Counted from the first letter of the stretch, positions 27,320-36,851 are shown. The stretch: DNA of 64,000 nt from Clostridium niameyense (GCF_001243045.1 NZ_LN849007.1:1640989-1704988), one strand, 5' to 3'. Translations and numbers: made by a program. The notes: a model not told the origin generated them from the sequence alone.

Positions 27320-28117
27320 TTAATCATATATAACTTTTCTATTTCTTAAGAAAATAAACATACATAAAGAAGAAATAAAAATTCCAATAAATAATTTTGT
27401 TAAACTGAATTTCTCAGAATAAATGAAAGGACAATATGCTGTTATCCAGCAGAAAAAGTTGTTTGCAAAATGCATAAACATACAAGGTATTAAAGAGTTA
27501 GTCCTAAAATATATAATTCCAAGTATAATACCTATAAAAAAAGCATTTATACCTTGAGTTAAATTAAAATGAAATACTCCAAACATCAAACCTGATATAA
27601 CTATAGCATTTATTGCTCTATATTTTTTTAGTAATCCATCTAAAATTATTCCTCTAAATATTATCTCTTCAAAAATAGGTGCTACTAATACCATAGAAAT
27701 AAGAGCTGCTATTGGAGTATGTAACATTTCCTCAAAAATTTTTGAAACCCAAGTATCATTTATAAATTTTGAAACTAAAATTCCTAAAGTGTTATCGTAA
27801 AAAAGCATATAACCAAATAAAATTAATAATATAAACATATACCCTTTCAATTTTAAGGTATTATTTAATAGAAGTTTATGATTATTATCTTTATTGTATT
27901 TTGTCACAAACAACACATATCCTAAAACACTAGATAATATATTTTTATAATTTTCTAAATAGACTACATTAGGTTTTACTATTTTTGCTATATAAAAAAT
28001 AATATTTATAGGTATGGATACTAAAAATCCATATGCTAATACCATAAACATAATAAAAAGTGCCCCTTTTATAGTTATCCCTGAGTTTAGTTCTAAATTT
28101 AAATCATTATTTTCCAC
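27320..28117 (-). CDS. CPBP family intramembrane metalloprotease
   Basis: A 265-residue integral membrane protein with about seven membrane segments. The three signature elements of CPBP (CAAX protease and bacteriocin-processing) enzymes are visible: EEIIFRG (Glu-Glu and Arg), GVFHFNLTQG (His) and MFMHFANNFF (His/Asn). Members cleave membrane substrates or serve in bacteriocin self-immunity; no bacteriocin precursor is evident here. GTG 28117 is preferred: it follows AGGGGG by six bases, whereas the in-frame ATG at 28135 overlaps the upstream side of that site. Confidence 0.88.
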   Translation of the reverse strand: MENNDLNLELNSGITIKGALFIMFMVLAYGFLVSIPINIIFYIAKIVKPNVVYLENYKNILSSVLGYVLFVTKYNKDNNHKLLLNNTLKLKGYMFILLILFGYMLFYDNTLGILVSKFINDTWVSKIFEEMLHTPIAALISMVLVAPIFEEIIFRGIILDGLLKKYRAINAIVISGLMFGVFHFNLTQGINAFFIGIILGIIYFRTNSLIPCMFMHFANNFFCWITAYCPFIYSEKFSLTKLFIGIFISSLCMFIFLRNRKVIYD

Positions 28118-28162
28118 ATATATCCCCCTATCCATTAAAATTAATATTCTAATATATATCCT

Positions 28163-29881
28163 TTAAATTGAATTTTCTTTTTCTAATGTAGAATTTAATT
28201 TACTATATATACCTTCAAGTTCCATAAGTTCCTTATGGGTACCTTTCTCCTCAATTCCCTTATCTGTTAAAACTATTATTTTATCTGCATTCTTTATAGT
28301 AGATAATCTATGAGCCACTACTATAGTTGTCCTTCCTCTAGACAACTGTTCTAAAGATTTTTGTATCAAATATTCTGTAGCATTATCTAAAGCAGAAGTG
28401 GCTTCATCTAATATAAGTATAGGTGGGTTCTTTAAAAATACTCTTGCTATAGATATTCTTTGTTTTTGTCCTCCTGATAATTTTATTCCTCTTTCCCCTA
28501 TATATGTATCGTATCCATCTGGTAGACTCTCGATAAATTCATGTATATTAGCAAGCTTTGCAGCTTCTATTACTTCTTCATCTGTAGCTTCCGGATTTCC
28601 ATATAATATATTGTGTTTTATACTGCCTGTAAATAAAAAAACTTCCTGTTGAACCATTCCGATGTTTTTTCTTAAAGAATCTAATTTAATATCATAAATA
28701 CTTAAGTTATCTATTAATATATCACCTTTATCTATATCATAAAATCTAGGTATTAAATTACAAATGGTTGTTTTTCCACCACCAGAAGGCCCTACTAAAG
28801 CAAAAGTTTTACCTTTTTCTATTTTAAAGCTTATATTTTTTAATATATAAGTATTCTCATCATATTTAAAATTTACATTTTTAAATTCTATAAAACCATT
28901 TACTTTATCTAAAGTTTTATCTCCCATATCATTTTCTTGTTCTACACTTAAAAGTTCAGTATATCTTTTAAAACCCGTTACTCCTGATTGGTATTGTTCT
29001 ACAAAAGTAATTAATCTTCTAATTGGCATCATAAACATTTTTATATATAGAAGATAAGCAACCAGGTCACCAAAGTTAATATATCTGTTATAAACAAAAT
29101 ATCCTCCTAAAATTAATACCATTAAATTTAATATATCTATAAATATATACATTCCTGAAAAATAATCTGCCATAGCCCTATAGGATTCTTTTCTTGCTTT
29201 TACAAAGTGTTTATTATCTTTTTCAAACTTATTATTTTCAAAACTTCTATTGGTAAATGCTTTTGAAACCCTTATACCAGCTATGCTATTTTCAAGACCT
29301 GCATTAAGTTCTCCAATTTTAACTCTACTATCCATAAATGCCTTTTGCATTTTTAGTTTATTTTTAATTGAAAATATAATCAAAATTGGTATAAATGCAA
29401 AGGTTATTAAAGTCAGTGGTATGTTTATTGTGCATAAGATTATAAAAGAACCTATTATTGCAATTATTGAAATAAACAAATCTTCTGGTCCATGATGGGC
29501 AAGTTCTGATATCTCCATAAGATCATTAATTATTCTAGACATTATAACCCCAGTTTTATTTTCATCAAAATAAGAAAATGGCAATTTTTGAAGATGGTTA
29601 AAAACCTTTTTCCTCATATCTGCTTGAATTCTAACTCCTACCATATGACCCCAATATTGAATAAAATGATTTAAAAAATATTTTAAAATATATATTAAGA
29701 GTAAAAATGCTGCCCATATAAAAAGCAAATTTATTTTTCTATTGGGAATAATATTGTTTATAACTTGTCTAGTTACCATGGGATAAAATAAATCGCATAA
29801 AGCTACAACAAAAGCTGCAATAAGATCTAATATAAATAATTTTTTATGTGGCTTATAATAAGATATAAATTCTTTAAACAT
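28163..29881 (-). CDS. ABC exporter with fused membrane and ATPase domains (MsbA/LmrA-like)
   Basis: A 572-residue half-transporter that would act as a homodimer or pair with another subunit. An ABC type-1 membrane domain with six segments (about 15-310) is followed by a nucleotide-binding domain (about 330-565) with Walker A GPSGGGKTT, signature LSGGQKQRISIARVF, Walker B ILILDEATSALD and a switch His in VVAHRLSTI. All catalytic residues are present. Likely exports a lipid, drug or peptide. It is 28 bases upstream of the CPBP gene on the same strand, so these may be co-transcribed. Confidence 0.92.
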   Translation of the reverse strand: MFKEFISYYKPHKKLFILDLIAAFVVALCDLFYPMVTRQVINNIIPNRKINLLFIWAAFLLLIYILKYFLNHFIQYWGHMVGVRIQADMRKKVFNHLQKLPFSYFDENKTGVIMSRIINDLMEISELAHHGPEDLFISIIAIIGSFIILCTINIPLTLITFAFIPILIIFSIKNKLKMQKAFMDSRVKIGELNAGLENSIAGIRVSKAFTNRSFENNKFEKDNKHFVKARKESYRAMADYFSGMYIFIDILNLMVLILGGYFVYNRYINFGDLVAYLLYIKMFMMPIRRLITFVEQYQSGVTGFKRYTELLSVEQENDMGDKTLDKVNGFIEFKNVNFKYDENTYILKNISFKIEKGKTFALVGPSGGGKTTICNLIPRFYDIDKGDILIDNLSIYDIKLDSLRKNIGMVQQEVFLFTGSIKHNILYGNPEATDEEVIEAAKLANIHEFIESLPDGYDTYIGERGIKLSGGQKQRISIARVFLKNPPILILDEATSALDNATEYLIQKSLEQLSRGRTTIVVAHRLSTIKNADKIIVLTDKGIEEKGTHKELMELEGIYSKLNSTLEKENSI

Positions 29882-29970
29882 ATATATATCATCTCCTTTC
29901 TTATTAATTATAAAAGCATTTTCATATATAAGTAAAATACTTTTATTAAAACATTATATATTACTATGTA

Positions 29971-30010
29971 AAAAAATTAAGGTAGAGAATAAAACCCTAC
30001 CTTAATTTTT
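29971..30010 (-). terminator. Terminator of the POT transporter gene
   Basis: AAAAATTAAGGTAG and CTACCTTAATTTTT form a 14-bp stem with T tract on the minus strand, beginning a few bases after the stop at 30017. Confidence 0.88.
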
Positions 30011-30016
30011 ATTATT

Positions 30017-31414
30017 TTAATTATTTTCTGGCTCAGTAAGTGCTGTAATTTTCTTATTACAAGCAAATAATATACCCGCTCCTATAAGAAGTATGATTGG
30101 TATAGTTACAAACACTTCCATAGTTCCTAGCTTTGCTATTATTCCTTCCACATAACCTGATGCCTTTTGAGATATAAATGTAGCAAAAGACCACACACCC
30201 ATTAACAATGATAAATATTTAGGAGGGGCCGTTCTACTTACTACAGATGTACCCAGTGGTGAAAAACACATCTCTCCTACTGTTTGGAAAAAAGAGAATA
30301 ATAATATCCATATTATACTAGAGTGAGGTCCTGTATCTCCACCTCTCGCAATTTCGGCTCCTACCATAACTAAAAATGCTACAGCTAATAATATATAACC
30401 TAACGCTATTTTTTGGGTCATAGTAAAGTCCCCTTCTTTTCTCTTCTTGGCAATTTTCATCCAAAGCTTTGCAATTGCTGGTGCCAAAACAACACAAAGC
30501 AGTCCATTAAATGAAGTAGTTGTCCAAGTAACTGGCACTTTAAAACCACCTACATTAAAGTTAGTATATTTATCAACGTACAATAATATTGATGCCTCAG
30601 ATTGGTTATAGAATAACCAGAAGAATATTGAGAACAATGATAAAATAAGAATAACTATAACTTGATTTCTTTCTTGTTTAGTTAAAGGTCTGTTTTTATC
30701 TTTATTGTTTGATTTAGTATCAATACCCAATGAAACTATATTAGGCTTCTTTCCTAAGTCACCTAGATCCTTACAGGTAAATAAAAATACAATTCCTGAA
30801 ACCAAGCAAACCACTGCAGCTAATAAATAACATTGTCTAAATGCATAAGATACAATATTTCCAGAGGAATCTTTTATAGCTAAAAGTGAAGTAAACATAT
30901 AACCCATTATAATAGATCCAACAAATGCACCTGCATTAACAAAAGAATAAACTATAGAATATGCCATATCTTTACGAGGATCATCTTTTTCATATAACTC
31001 ACCTACTAAAGTATTCAAATTTCCTTTAAAAAATCCTGTACCAATAGATACTACTATGATAAGTGCATTAATCCATGCAGCACTAGTGGCAAAATAACCA
31101 AAAGCCCAACCCATACTCATAAGAATAGTACCTAAAAGCACACAATAACGTGGTCCTAACCACCTATCTGCAATGATACCACCAAATATTGGCGCTAGAT
31201 AAGTAAACGCACCTAAATTTGCTGCAATAATTGTTGCCTCTGTTTTACTAATACCAATTCCACCTTTTGCTACTGCATAAGTTAGGAAAAGTACAAGCAT
31301 TGGCTTACCCCCATAGTAAGCAAATCTCTCAAATGTAAAAGTCAATCCTAACCCATATAAGGCCTTAGGATGTTTCTGACTTTTTCCTGGTGCTACAGAA
31401 GCCTTTGTACTCAT
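30017..31414 (-). CDS. POT/PTR2 family proton-coupled peptide transporter
   Basis: A 465-residue major-facilitator protein with about 12-14 membrane segments. The family opening is recognisable as FTFERFAYYGGK, and FGGIIADRWLGPRYCVLLG is the conserved loop after helix 2. It would import di- or tripeptides with protons. The ExxERFxYY motif normally starts with Glu; here that position is Phe, while the second Glu, Arg and both Tyr remain. The next gene upstream is a dipeptidase, consistent with peptide use. The gap upstream (31415-31723) holds two inverted repeats and is otherwise AT-rich without a gene. Confidence 0.9.
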   Translation of the reverse strand: MSTKASVAPGKSQKHPKALYGLGLTFTFERFAYYGGKPMLVLFLTYAVAKGGIGISKTEATIIAANLGAFTYLAPIFGGIIADRWLGPRYCVLLGTILMSMGWAFGYFATSAAWINALIIVVSIGTGFFKGNLNTLVGELYEKDDPRKDMAYSIVYSFVNAGAFVGSIIMGYMFTSLLAIKDSSGNIVSYAFRQCYLLAAVVCLVSGIVFLFTCKDLGDLGKKPNIVSLGIDTKSNNKDKNRPLTKQERNQVIVILILSLFSIFFWLFYNQSEASILLYVDKYTNFNVGGFKVPVTWTTTSFNGLLCVVLAPAIAKLWMKIAKKRKEGDFTMTQKIALGYILLAVAFLVMVGAEIARGGDTGPHSSIIWILLFSFFQTVGEMCFSPLGTSVVSRTAPPKYLSLLMGVWSFATFISQKASGYVEGIIAKLGTMEVFVTIPIILLIGAGILFACNKKITALTEPENN

Positions 31415-31445
31415 AAAACAATCCCCCTTTTTTAATATTTATACT

Positions 31446-31484
31446 GTATAATATAATAAATTTTAATAATTTATTATATTATAC
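31446..31484. repeat. Perfect 16-bp inverted repeat, AT-only arms except at the ends
   Basis: GTATAATATAATAAAT and its exact complement ATTTATTATATTATAC flank a seven-base loop. It lies about 30 bases upstream of the POT transporter start and 240 bases downstream of pepD on the same strand. It could be an operator, the leader terminator of the transporter, or simply an AT-rich stem; there is no adjoining T tract. Confidence 0.7.
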
Positions 31485-31560
31485 ATATATCCCCACTTTA
31501 TAATGACTATAATTTAGAAAAAATCAGAATACTTATTTTGATATACTTTTAGTTAATATT

Positions 31561-31592
31561 TGAATTATATGCATCAAATTACATATAATTCA
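31561..31592. repeat. 11-bp inverted repeat between pepD and the POT gene
   Basis: TGAATTATATG and CATATAATTCA are exact complements separated by ten bases. Together with the repeat at 31446-31484 it makes the longest structured intergenic stretch in this part of the window. A regulatory role is only a guess. Confidence 0.5.
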
Positions 31593-31723
31593 ATATATGT
31601 ATATACTATTATAACATATTTTATAAATTTATATATAATAATTTTCATATTTGTAAGAAAATTATTATAATTTTATTTTTTCTATAAATTCACACAATTT
31701 ATAAATATGCACCTTTCCTTAAT

Positions 31724-33187
31724 CTATAAGTATTTTATTTCTTTTAATATCTCAAGAAAATATTTCCACGTCCTTTCTGTAGAAGATATGCTCAGGTGCT
31801 CACTTGGCGTATGAACTCTAAATATATCAGGACCTATGGATATACAATCTAATGATGGTATCTTTTCTATAAAAACACCACATTCTAATCCGCAATGATA
31901 AGCAGTTATCTCTGGAGTTTTATTATAAAGTTTTTCAAATACATTTTTACATAGGCAAAGTATTTTTGAATCTTTATTATAATTCCAACTTGGATATTCT
32001 GAATAAAAATCAAGGTTTGAATCAGTAATTCTACTTAAACATTTTATATTGTTTACCATATTATCTTTTAAACTATCTATAGAACTTCTTATACCACTTT
32101 CCAAAACTACCTCATAATCCTTAGTAGTAACTATACCTAAATTTGATGAACTTTCTACTAATCCTTCCATATGAGCACTAGTAGTTTGTATACCATCTGC
32201 AGTTAAATTTAAAGAAGTTATAACCTTCATAGTAGTATCTTTTGAGAAGGCTCTATCTAAAGTAACATTTAACCTTTCAAGTTCAACATATACATTAGGT
32301 TCTTTTAAATCTAGCTCTTTTTTTAAATTACTATCCCAAAGTTTTATTTTTTTATTTAACTTTTCTTCTAAATCCTTTTCTATTAGAATAGTTCCCTTTG
32401 AATTTATTGGAATAGCACTAGTCTTCTTTCCACCTTCAATAAAACATAAATTATAATCGATATCATCTATTAGATCATATAATATTCTTCCTAATATCTT
32501 GTTGGCGTTTCCCCTTCTTTTATGTATTTCTAATCCTGAATGTCCTCCTTGGAGGCCTCCTACATTTATATTAAAAGCAACTAATTCTGCTTTACTACGT
32601 TCCCAAGCTATAGGAATTCTTTGAATAGTATCTATACCACCTGCACTTCCAACTAATAATTTTCCTTCTTCCTCTGAGTCTAAATTAATTAAAATTTTTC
32701 CCTCTAACAGTTTTTCATCTATGTTAAGGGCACCAAACATAGATGATTCTTCCTCAGTTGTAAGTACTACTTCAAGTGATGGATGCTCAATAGTATCATC
32801 ATCTAATAGCGCTAATACATAAGCTATAGCCAATCCATCATCGGCTCCTAAAGTAGTTCCTTTAGCATAGAGCATATCTTCCTTTATTTCAAATTCTATG
32901 GGATCCTTCTCAAAATCATGTTGTATGTATGGATGTTTTTCACAAACCATGTCCATATGTCCTTGTAATATTACAGTGGGTGCCGATTCGTATCCCTTTG
33001 TAGCTTCTTTTTTTATGATAATATTTAAATACTTATCTTGGATTACATTTAAATTTCTTTGTTTTGCAAAGTTAAAAATGTAATCACTTATACCTTTTTC
33101 ATTACCAGATCCCCTTGGTATACTGGATATCTCCTTAAAATACTTAAATATTTTGTTATTCATAAGTTCCTCTAAGTTATTGTACAT
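31724..33187 (-). CDS. pepD: Beta-Ala-His / aminoacyl-histidine dipeptidase (M20)
   Basis: A 487-residue cytosolic zinc dipeptidase of the PepD branch of M20 peptidases. Metal and catalytic motifs are present: QGHMDMVCEK (His and Asp), LGADDGLAIAY (bridging Asp), TTEEESSMFGA (catalytic Glu-Glu), NLDSEEEG, the lid-domain GLQGGHSGLEIH, and HTPSEHLSI near the end for the last His ligand. It hydrolyses dipeptides such as carnosine and Xaa-His. The start at 33187 has GGGAGG eight bases upstream; an ATG at 33193 is too close to it. Confidence 0.93.
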   Translation of the reverse strand: MYNNLEELMNNKIFKYFKEISSIPRGSGNEKGISDYIFNFAKQRNLNVIQDKYLNIIIKKEATKGYESAPTVILQGHMDMVCEKHPYIQHDFEKDPIEFEIKEDMLYAKGTTLGADDGLAIAYVLALLDDDTIEHPSLEVVLTTEEESSMFGALNIDEKLLEGKILINLDSEEEGKLLVGSAGGIDTIQRIPIAWERSKAELVAFNINVGGLQGGHSGLEIHKRRGNANKILGRILYDLIDDIDYNLCFIEGGKKTSAIPINSKGTILIEKDLEEKLNKKIKLWDSNLKKELDLKEPNVYVELERLNVTLDRAFSKDTTMKVITSLNLTADGIQTTSAHMEGLVESSSNLGIVTTKDYEVVLESGIRSSIDSLKDNMVNNIKCLSRITDSNLDFYSEYPSWNYNKDSKILCLCKNVFEKLYNKTPEITAYHCGLECGVFIEKIPSLDCISIGPDIFRVHTPSEHLSISSTERTWKYFLEILKEIKYL

Positions 33188-33250
33188 ATACATTTCCTCC
33201 CTATTTTATATTTTTATTGTTATATCTTTTACATTAATTAAATTTATATA

Positions 33251-33303
33251 AAAAAGCAAGTACCAAAACCTTTTATTGAAAATTTTTAGTACTTGCTTTT
33301 TTA
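33251..33303 (-). terminator. Terminator of mntP
   Basis: AAAAAAGCAAGTAC and GTACTTGCTTTTTT form a 14-bp stem with a T tract immediately after the mntP stop. Confidence 0.9.
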
Positions 33304-33306
33304 ATT

Positions 33307-33888
33307 TTACATTATAGTATGCTCAATAAATATTTTTATTCCTATTAGTATTAGCACAGCTCCTCCCAAAAATTCTGCTTTTGTTTTCAAAAACTGCCCA
33401 CATTTCCTACCTATTAAAACTCCTATAAAACAAATTATAAATGTTATTAGTCCAATTAGTATCGCAGATTGTATAATGGAAACTTTTAAAAATGCAAAAC
33501 TTATTCCTACAGCTAAAGCATCAATACTTGTAGCTATAGAAAGTATTATTAAAGTTTTATTGCTTAGGGATTCCTGATTTTTATAGGCTTCACACTGAGA
33601 TTCACCTTTTTTATTTTCTTTTAAGGTTTCGTATATCATTTTTCCTCCTATAAACCCTAATAATAAAAATGCAATCCAATGATCTATTTCTGTTATATAA
33701 TTTTGAAACTTTACACCTAAAATCCATCCCAATAAAGGCATAAAAGCCTGAAAGCCTCCAAAATAAACTCCTATTTTAAATGCATCCCCTTTTGTTACTT
33801 TTTTTAATACAGCCCCGTTAGTGATAGATACTGCAAAAGCATCCATAGACAATCCAAATGCTATGAATATAATGGTTAAAAAATCCAT
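33307..33888 (-). CDS. mntP: Manganese efflux pump MntP
   Basis: A 193-residue membrane protein with six segments formed by two related halves. Each half carries the conserved Asp motif: FGLSMDAFAVSITNG (about 12-26) and ATSIDALAVGISFA (about 118-131), which make up the metal path in MntP (DUF204). It exports excess Mn2+. GGGAGGA precedes ATG 33888. An Mn-sensing riboswitch directly upstream independently supports the assignment. Confidence 0.95.
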   Translation of the reverse strand: MDFLTIIFIAFGLSMDAFAVSITNGAVLKKVTKGDAFKIGVYFGGFQAFMPLLGWILGVKFQNYITEIDHWIAFLLLGFIGGKMIYETLKENKKGESQCEAYKNQESLSNKTLIILSIATSIDALAVGISFAFLKVSIIQSAILIGLITFIICFIGVLIGRKCGQFLKTKAEFLGGAVLILIGIKIFIEHTIM

Positions 33889-33907
33889 ATAATATCCTCC
33901 CTCAATT

Positions 33908-33954
33908 TAAAAAATAAAAAAAGACACATGTATAGCAAATACTATACATGAGTC
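33908..33954 (-). terminator. Riboswitch-controlled terminator upstream of mntP
   Basis: GACACATGTATAG (33923-33935) and CTATACATGAGTC (33942-33954) pair with a six-base loop, followed on the minus strand by a run of T (33908-33922). Part of the 5' arm in the RNA also belongs to helix P1 of the riboswitch, so the two structures exclude each other. Confidence 0.85.
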
Positions 33955-34035
33955 TCATTATTCAAGACAAGCCAGACTTTCGTCAATATGTTGACTATGC
34001 CACACAATAAACTGTGCTAACTACTCCCTCATATA
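33943..34035 (-). promoter_or_regulatory. Manganese riboswitch (yybP-ykoY class)
   Basis: On the minus strand, a P1 helix formed by TATATGAG and CTCATGTATA encloses the class hallmarks GGGAGTAG straight after the 5' arm and TGAGA just before the 3' arm, with a long central hairpin. The 3' arm of P1 is reused by the terminator, so metal binding that stabilises P1 would prevent termination and switch mntP on, as known for this class. Confidence 0.85.
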
Positions 34036-34106
34036 TTTATGGAATTTATATTATTTATAAAATACTTAAAAAATTATACAATAATCACATATATATTTCA
34101 ATATAA

Positions 34107-36299
34107 TTACTTTAAATTTAGCTTAGCTAAAGCATCCTTTAAAGCTGAATTAATGGGTTCTTCTGTTTCTTGTTTCATTTTCTTCATATATTTCGCTACA
34201 TCCCTTTTATTTAATTTATTATTTTGCTTAAATCTTTTATTAAAGGAAGATAGTTTTTCTCTAAAGTTACAATTTGTGCATACATATATTTGACCTTCGC
34301 CTTGCCCTCTAAGTTCTAATTTTTTATGACATTCAGGGCATCTTACATTGGTAAACCTACTTATATTCTCCCTGTGACCGCACTCTCTGTCTTGACACAC
34401 AAGAATTATTCCATTTTTGCCTTTTACTTTTAACATATACTTACCACATTCAGGACACTTTGTTCCGGTTAAATTATCATGTACATATTTATCATTGCTA
34501 TTTTTAACATCATTAACTAGCTTTGAAGAATACTTTCTCATCTTACTTGTAAATTCACGTTGACTTTCTATTCCTTTACTTATAGCTTCTAATTCCTTCT
34601 CCCAACTAGCTGTCAGCAATGGAGATTTTAGATCTTTAGGAACTAATTCCACTAATTGCTCTGCTTTTGAAGTTGGTATTATCTCTTTTCCTTTTTTTTC
34701 TATATAAAAAGTATTATAAAGCTTTTCTATTATATCTGCTCTAGTAGCAACAGTACCAAGACCTCCTGTTTCTCCTAAAATCTTTGAATTTTTTTTATCT
34801 AATTGTATATACTTTTGAGGATTCTCCATAGCTGAAAGTAATGTAGCTTCATTGAATCTAGCTGGTGGTTTAGTTTTTAATTTATTTATATTAACAGATG
34901 TAAATACTATACTATCACCTTTATTTAATTTAGGTATTATTTGTTCTTTAAGGTGTTGTTCTTCTTTATTATCCTCTTCTAATTCTTCAAATTTATCATA
35001 TAAAAGTTGCCATCCTTTAGATTTTACTGTTTTTCCCTTTGCTATAAAAATTTCATTTTCTACTTCTGCTTTTATGGTAGTTTGTATATATTCAAAGGGA
35101 GGTAACATAATAGATAAAAATCTTTTAACTACTAAATCATAAATATTTCTTTCTTCTACACTTAACTTAGATAAACTTGGAGTTTTTTCTGTAGGAATTA
35201 TAGCATGGTGATCTGATACTTTACTATCATCTACAAATCCTTTATGTGCATTTATTTTACCTTTTAATATTTCTCTTGTAAATTTACTATAAGAACCTAT
35301 AGATATGGCATTTAATCTTTCCCTTAAAGTACCTACTACATCCTTAGTTATATATCTAGAGTCTGTTCTAGGATAGGTTAATATCTTATGATTTTCATAT
35401 AATCTCTGCATTATAGATAAGGTTTGTTTAGCAGAATAAGAAAATATCCTATTTGCATCTCTTTGAAGTTCTGTTAAATCATAAAGTGCTGGTGAATACT
35501 TTTTCCTATAACTTTCATTTATATCTATAATTTCCCCAGTTTTATTTTTAATTTTTCCTTCTACCTTCTTAGCTTCACTATAGTCGAAAGTATTAAAATG
35601 ACCTTGATTTTTTTGCCACCTCATAGTAATCCCTTTAGCTATAGCTTCTATACTATAATAATCTTCAGACTTAAAATTTTTAATTTCTTCTTCTCTTTTA
35701 ACTATCATAAAAAGTGTTGGCGTTTGAACTCTTCCAGCGGAAAGTTGAGCATTATATTTACAAGTTAAAGCTCTTGTTACATTAAGCCCTACAAGCCAAT
35801 CTGCTTCCGCTCTACATACTGCAGATTTGTATAGATTCTCATAATTTTTTCCATCTTTTAAATTTTTGAATCCATCCAAAATAGCCTTATCTGTCTGAGA
35901 AGATATCCAAAGACGTTTTATTGGTTTTTTAAATCCTACTTTCTCAATAATCCATCTTGCTACTAGTTCCCCTTCACGACCAGCATCTGTAGCTATAATA
36001 AGTTCATCAATATCTTTTCTTGTCATAACTCTTTTTACTTCTCCAAAGTGTTTTGAAGTTTTCTTTATAACTGTTAACCTCATATATTTAGGTAACATTG
36101 GTAGCGTATCCATACTCCATTTTTTAAATTTCTCATCATAACTTTCTGGATCTGCTAAAGTTACTAGGTGACCTAAAGCCCAAGTTATAATATATTTATT
36201 TCCCTCTAAATAACCATTTCCTTTTTTATTACATTTTAAAACTTTAGCTATATCCCTGGCTACACTAGGTTTTTCTGCTAAAACTAAGGTTTTTGCCAT
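34107..36299 (-). CDS. topB: DNA topoisomerase III
   Basis: A 730-residue type IA topoisomerase that relaxes and decatenates single-stranded crossings. TOPRIM domain at the N-terminus (LVLAEKPSVARDIAKVL, and ATDAGREGELVARW with the acidic triad), central catalytic domain with SAGRVQTPTLFMIV and the active-site Tyr in LTYPRTDSRYI (about 308-318). The C-terminal end has two zinc-ribbon-like modules (CPECGKY...CQDRECGH and CPECHKK...CTNCNF, about 620-695), followed by a basic tail. Full length and intact. Confidence 0.95.
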   Translation of the reverse strand: MAKTLVLAEKPSVARDIAKVLKCNKKGNGYLEGNKYIITWALGHLVTLADPESYDEKFKKWSMDTLPMLPKYMRLTVIKKTSKHFGEVKRVMTRKDIDELIIATDAGREGELVARWIIEKVGFKKPIKRLWISSQTDKAILDGFKNLKDGKNYENLYKSAVCRAEADWLVGLNVTRALTCKYNAQLSAGRVQTPTLFMIVKREEEIKNFKSEDYYSIEAIAKGITMRWQKNQGHFNTFDYSEAKKVEGKIKNKTGEIIDINESYRKKYSPALYDLTELQRDANRIFSYSAKQTLSIMQRLYENHKILTYPRTDSRYITKDVVGTLRERLNAISIGSYSKFTREILKGKINAHKGFVDDSKVSDHHAIIPTEKTPSLSKLSVEERNIYDLVVKRFLSIMLPPFEYIQTTIKAEVENEIFIAKGKTVKSKGWQLLYDKFEELEEDNKEEQHLKEQIIPKLNKGDSIVFTSVNINKLKTKPPARFNEATLLSAMENPQKYIQLDKKNSKILGETGGLGTVATRADIIEKLYNTFYIEKKGKEIIPTSKAEQLVELVPKDLKSPLLTASWEKELEAISKGIESQREFTSKMRKYSSKLVNDVKNSNDKYVHDNLTGTKCPECGKYMLKVKGKNGIILVCQDRECGHRENISRFTNVRCPECHKKLELRGQGEGQIYVCTNCNFREKLSSFNKRFKQNNKLNKRDVAKYMKKMKQETEEPINSALKDALAKLNLK

Positions 36300-36463
36300 A
36301 ATCTTATCTTCCTTCCATATTTAATTAATAAACTCATAAAAATAAGGATAGATAAAATTTTCCTCTATCCTTAATAATCTATATTATACTATTAAATGCT
36401 TAAAATAAACTATATATATTATTATATATCTTAAAGCTTCAACTTTACAAGCTATAGTCTACA

Positions 36464-36832
36464 TTATTTTGTCATTCCATAAATAGCTCCAGATAAAAAC
36501 GGAATTAACCAAATAACCCATACTACAATACTAAATTTATGAAATTTAATTTTCATATCTTGTTCATTTTTTATCAAAACTATTGTAGCCCATACTGCGT
36601 GAAAAAGCATTAATAATATAGCTAGAAGTCCCGTTACACCATGAAAATTAAGCTTAAAACCTATACCTGCAATTTTACTCATAGCAGAAGTTCCTAAAGT
36701 ATCACATAAAAGTCCTACCCAAAATATTACTACATGCCATTTTTTTAATGTTCCTTGTTTTTTTTCACTCCAAACACCTATAGTGTAAAACACTAAAGCT
36801 AAACTGATAAAAATTATTGCATAAGCCAACAT
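36464..36832 (-). CDS. HsmA-family (TIGR03987) small membrane protein
   Basis: A 122-residue membrane protein with four predicted segments (about 3-20, 33-50, 62-85, 96-118). Conserved-looking His and charged residues lie at the helix ends: KKWHVVIFW, FHGVTGLLAILLMLFHAVWA and KFHKFSIVVW. This pattern matches the TIGR03987 family; HsmA members have been linked to heme resistance. The function here is not proven. AGGAGGG precedes ATG 36832. A perfect dyad overlaps the leader (36852-36868). The gap upstream (36833-37169) otherwise holds AT-rich sequence and the promoter of the divergent gene. Confidence 0.75.
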   Translation of the reverse strand: MLAYAIIFISLALVFYTIGVWSEKKQGTLKKWHVVIFWVGLLCDTLGTSAMSKIAGIGFKLNFHGVTGLLAILLMLFHAVWATIVLIKNEQDMKIKFHKFSIVVWVIWLIPFLSGAIYGMTK

Positions 36833-36851
36833 ATTTTTCCCTCCTAAAGGT

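Noticed and set aside
34039-34293. Plus-strand frame of 84 codons overlapping the end of topB
   Set aside because: No ribosome site and antisense to the conserved zinc-ribbon region of topoisomerase III.
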